From the NCBI GenBank assembly GCA_012962595.1, contig DTXE01000366.1:1-7963 (forward strand): 7,963 nt of DNA, in the 5' to 3' direction. Below, one piece after another: positions 6,897 to 7,963 of this stretch. A program made the translations under genes and the position numbers. The DNA is from Syntrophaceae bacterium. Its GTDB lineage: Bacteria; Desulfobacterota; DTXE01. The notes beneath the pieces were generated by a model. The model saw only the letters and a program-made list of their open reading frames with translations, ran no database searches and was not told where the DNA came from. Every line of letters begins with the position of its first letter. Position 1 is the stretch's first letter.

Positions 6897-7625
6897 ATGA
6901 AAGTACTCAGGATTTTGCTAATAATGGTCATTATATGTGGATTAAGTGCCTGTTTTACACTGGGATATTACTACTTTCTATATGCCCCTTATCTCCAGAT
7001 TAAACATGTGAAAATAGCTGGTTGTAATAAGGTCACCCCACTGGAGATATTAGAAAGGGCTAAAATAAATATACCAACAAATACACTATTGGTTCCCACA
7101 GATGCCATAAATGAGAGATTAAGGAAATATCCTTGGGTGGATAAAGTCCGGTTAAAGCGGGTATTTCCTGATAAACTGGAGATTGAGATATGTGAAAGGA
7201 GGCCTGTAGCTATAGTTTATTTAGACGCCCCTTATTATATAGATAGGGGAGGAACCATATTTAAGAAAATAGCCCATAACGACCCTACTGATTATCCTAT
7301 CATTACAGGTATTGACAGATGCAGGTACTCTAAAGATGAAGGAATCCTATTAAGTCATGCCTTGGACTTGATAGAATGGATTGGTTCAGCTAGAGAAGGC
7401 CCCATCCAAGTCTCAGAGGTACATATAGATAAAGACCTAGGACTCACCCTTTATACACTACATCCCCGAATCCAGGTGGAGATGGGTCTTGATGGATTCA
7501 GGGAAAAATACGGACACTTAAGAAGATTACTTACTTTTATGCAAAAAAATAGTGAGCATGGAAATATTACATGGATTAATCTAAATTGCGGGGAGAAAAT
7601 TTTTGTAAGGAAAACCCCTGGATGA
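6897..7625 (+). CDS. ftsQ: Cell division protein FtsQ
   Basis: FtsQ is a single-pass inner-membrane protein of the divisome that links FtsA/FtsZ to the periplasmic FtsB-FtsL and septal peptidoglycan synthesis complex. The 242-residue product has a membrane segment at about 6-29, then a POTRA domain at about 34-102 starting YLQIKHVKIAGCNKV and including YPWVDKVRLKRVFPDKLEI and ERRPVAIV, all typical of FtsQ. The remainder is the beta domain, with YYIDRGGTIF (the usual region with a 'D..G.' turn) and a C-terminal WINLNCGEKIFVRK. The following gene is ftsA, as in most dcw clusters. The cytoplasmic tail before the membrane segment is only about five residues, shorter than usual (about 24 in E. coli). 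The gene begins directly downstream of a palindromic repeat, and no murB, murC or ddl gene precedes it within the window. L16-S17-A18-C19 resembles a lipobox, but the hydrophobic stretch continues past the Cys, so an uncleaved anchor is preferred. Confidence 0.92.
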   Translation: MKVLRILLIMVIICGLSACFTLGYYYFLYAPYLQIKHVKIAGCNKVTPLEILERAKINIPTNTLLVPTDAINERLRKYPWVDKVRLKRVFPDKLEIEICERRPVAIVYLDAPYYIDRGGTIFKKIAHNDPTDYPIITGIDRCRYSKDEGILLSHALDLIEWIGSAREGPIQVSEVHIDKDLGLTLYTLHPRIQVEMGLDGFREKYGHLRRLLTFMQKNSEHGNITWINLNCGEKIFVRKTPG

Positions 7626-7668
7626 AAATCAATCGATAGGAGATAAGATTTAATCCTTACAGGGTGAA

Positions 7669-7963
7669 ATGGGTGGTCGAGACCATTTAATTGTAGGTTT
7701 GGATATAGGTACTACCAAGATCTGCAGTGTGGTAGGCGAGGTGACCACTAACGGCATAGATATTGTGGGTATAGGCACTCATCCTTCCATAGGCCTAAGA
7801 AGAGGTGTAGTTGTAAACATAGAAAGCACCGTGAATTCCATCAAAAAGGCCGTGGCAGAAGCTGAACTTATGGCTGGTTGTGAGATTGTTTCTGTTTACG
7901 CAGGTATTGCAGGAGGTCATATAGAAGGTATCAATAGTCATGGGGTAATTGCTATAAAAAGTA
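7669..7963 (+). CDS. ftsA: Cell division protein FtsA (N-terminal part, cut by window end)
   Basis: FtsA is an actin-like ATPase that tethers FtsZ to the membrane and recruits later divisome proteins. The visible 98 residues contain the phosphate-1 loop of the actin fold as GLDIGTTKICSVVGE (10-24). The segment IVGIGTHPSIGLRRGVVVNI and the helix TVNSIKKAVAEAELMAGC follow, and then the start of the FtsA-specific 1C (SHS2) subdomain near residue 84 (VYAGIAGGHIEGINSHG). The ATG at 7669 is chosen because an in-frame TAA at 7651 blocks any longer form. Its ribosome site is weak: AGGG at 7661-7664, four bases from the ATG. A better AGGAGAT lies at 7638-7644, too far upstream. The 43-base gap after ftsQ carries no terminator, so the two genes are probably cotranscribed, with ftsZ expected beyond the window. 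Confidence 0.95.
   Translation, partial: MGGRDHLIVGLDIGTTKICSVVGEVTTNGIDIVGIGTHPSIGLRRGVVVNIESTVNSIKKAVAEAELMAGCEIVSVYAGIAGGHIEGINSHGVIAIKS

Noticed and set aside
6678..6900. Open frames of 72 codons on both strands across the pilS-ftsQ gap
   Set aside because: Both are low-complexity translations of the heptad palindrome (IPNSKSQIPN-type peptides); neither has a convincing ribosome site or recognisable domain.
6941..6956. Lipobox LSAC in FtsQ (residues 16-19) suggesting a lipoprotein
   Set aside because: The hydrophobic stretch continues after the Cys into a normal FtsQ anchor, and the family is not lipidated.
7622..7644. Tiny ATGA-overlapping frame after ftsQ with AGGAGAT behind it
   Set aside because: It is five codons long, and the AGGAGAT is followed by an in-frame stop before any usable start, so no gene is supported.
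1..7963. CRISPR array, tRNA, rRNA, phage or defence genes
   Set aside because: Apart from the two short inverted repeats, the window is filled by recognisable pilus, LPS and division genes; none of these elements was seen.

Overview
This window (roughly low-to-mid 40s % GC by eye) looks like a chromosomal piece of a Gram-negative bacterium. It carries type IV pilus motor and regulatory genes, an LPS heptose-synthesis gene (hldE) and divisome genes (ftsQ, ftsA). The pil gene types and the PilT-plus-second-PilT arrangement would fit Thermodesulfobacteriota/deltaproteobacterial relatives or a nearby phylum. That placement is inference; no marker here fixes the taxon. Frequent AGA/AGG arginine and ATA isoleucine codons are compatible with a thermophile but are weak evidence. 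All genes lie on the + strand.

Region 1 (1-2156), pilus motor: the C-terminal half of the retraction ATPase PilT is cut by the window edge. Nine bases later comes a second, divergent PilT/PilU-type ATPase, then a small protein with a receiver-like fold that has lost its phosphorylation residues. Region 2 (2170-3645): hldE, a bifunctional heptose-7-phosphate kinase/heptose-1-phosphate adenylyltransferase, sits 13 bases after the receiver-like gene. Region 3 (3700-6681): a two-component pair in the order pilR (sigma-54 activator), pilS (six-TM, PAS-containing histidine kinase), with no bases between stop and start. PilS probably phosphorylates PilR, which would activate sigma-54 promoters such as that of a pilin gene outside the window.

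Region 4 (6682-6896) is the only sizeable non-coding gap (215 bases). It holds two separate inverted repeats. One begins on the last base of the pilS stop codon. The other is a larger hairpin built from 7-base units and ends just before the ftsQ ribosome binding site. Region 5 (6897-7963): ftsQ followed by the start of ftsA, the downstream half of a division/cell-wall (dcw) cluster. The mur/ddl genes that usually precede ftsQ are not present.

Most of the window is ordinary, recognisable housekeeping and pilus content. I do not see a clearly new multi-gene system. The points most worth a second look are the phosphorylation-dead receiver protein inside the pilus motor operon, the in-register heptad hairpin at the pilS/ftsQ junction with a very short FtsQ cytoplasmic tail beside it, and the motif changes in the second PilT and in HldE.
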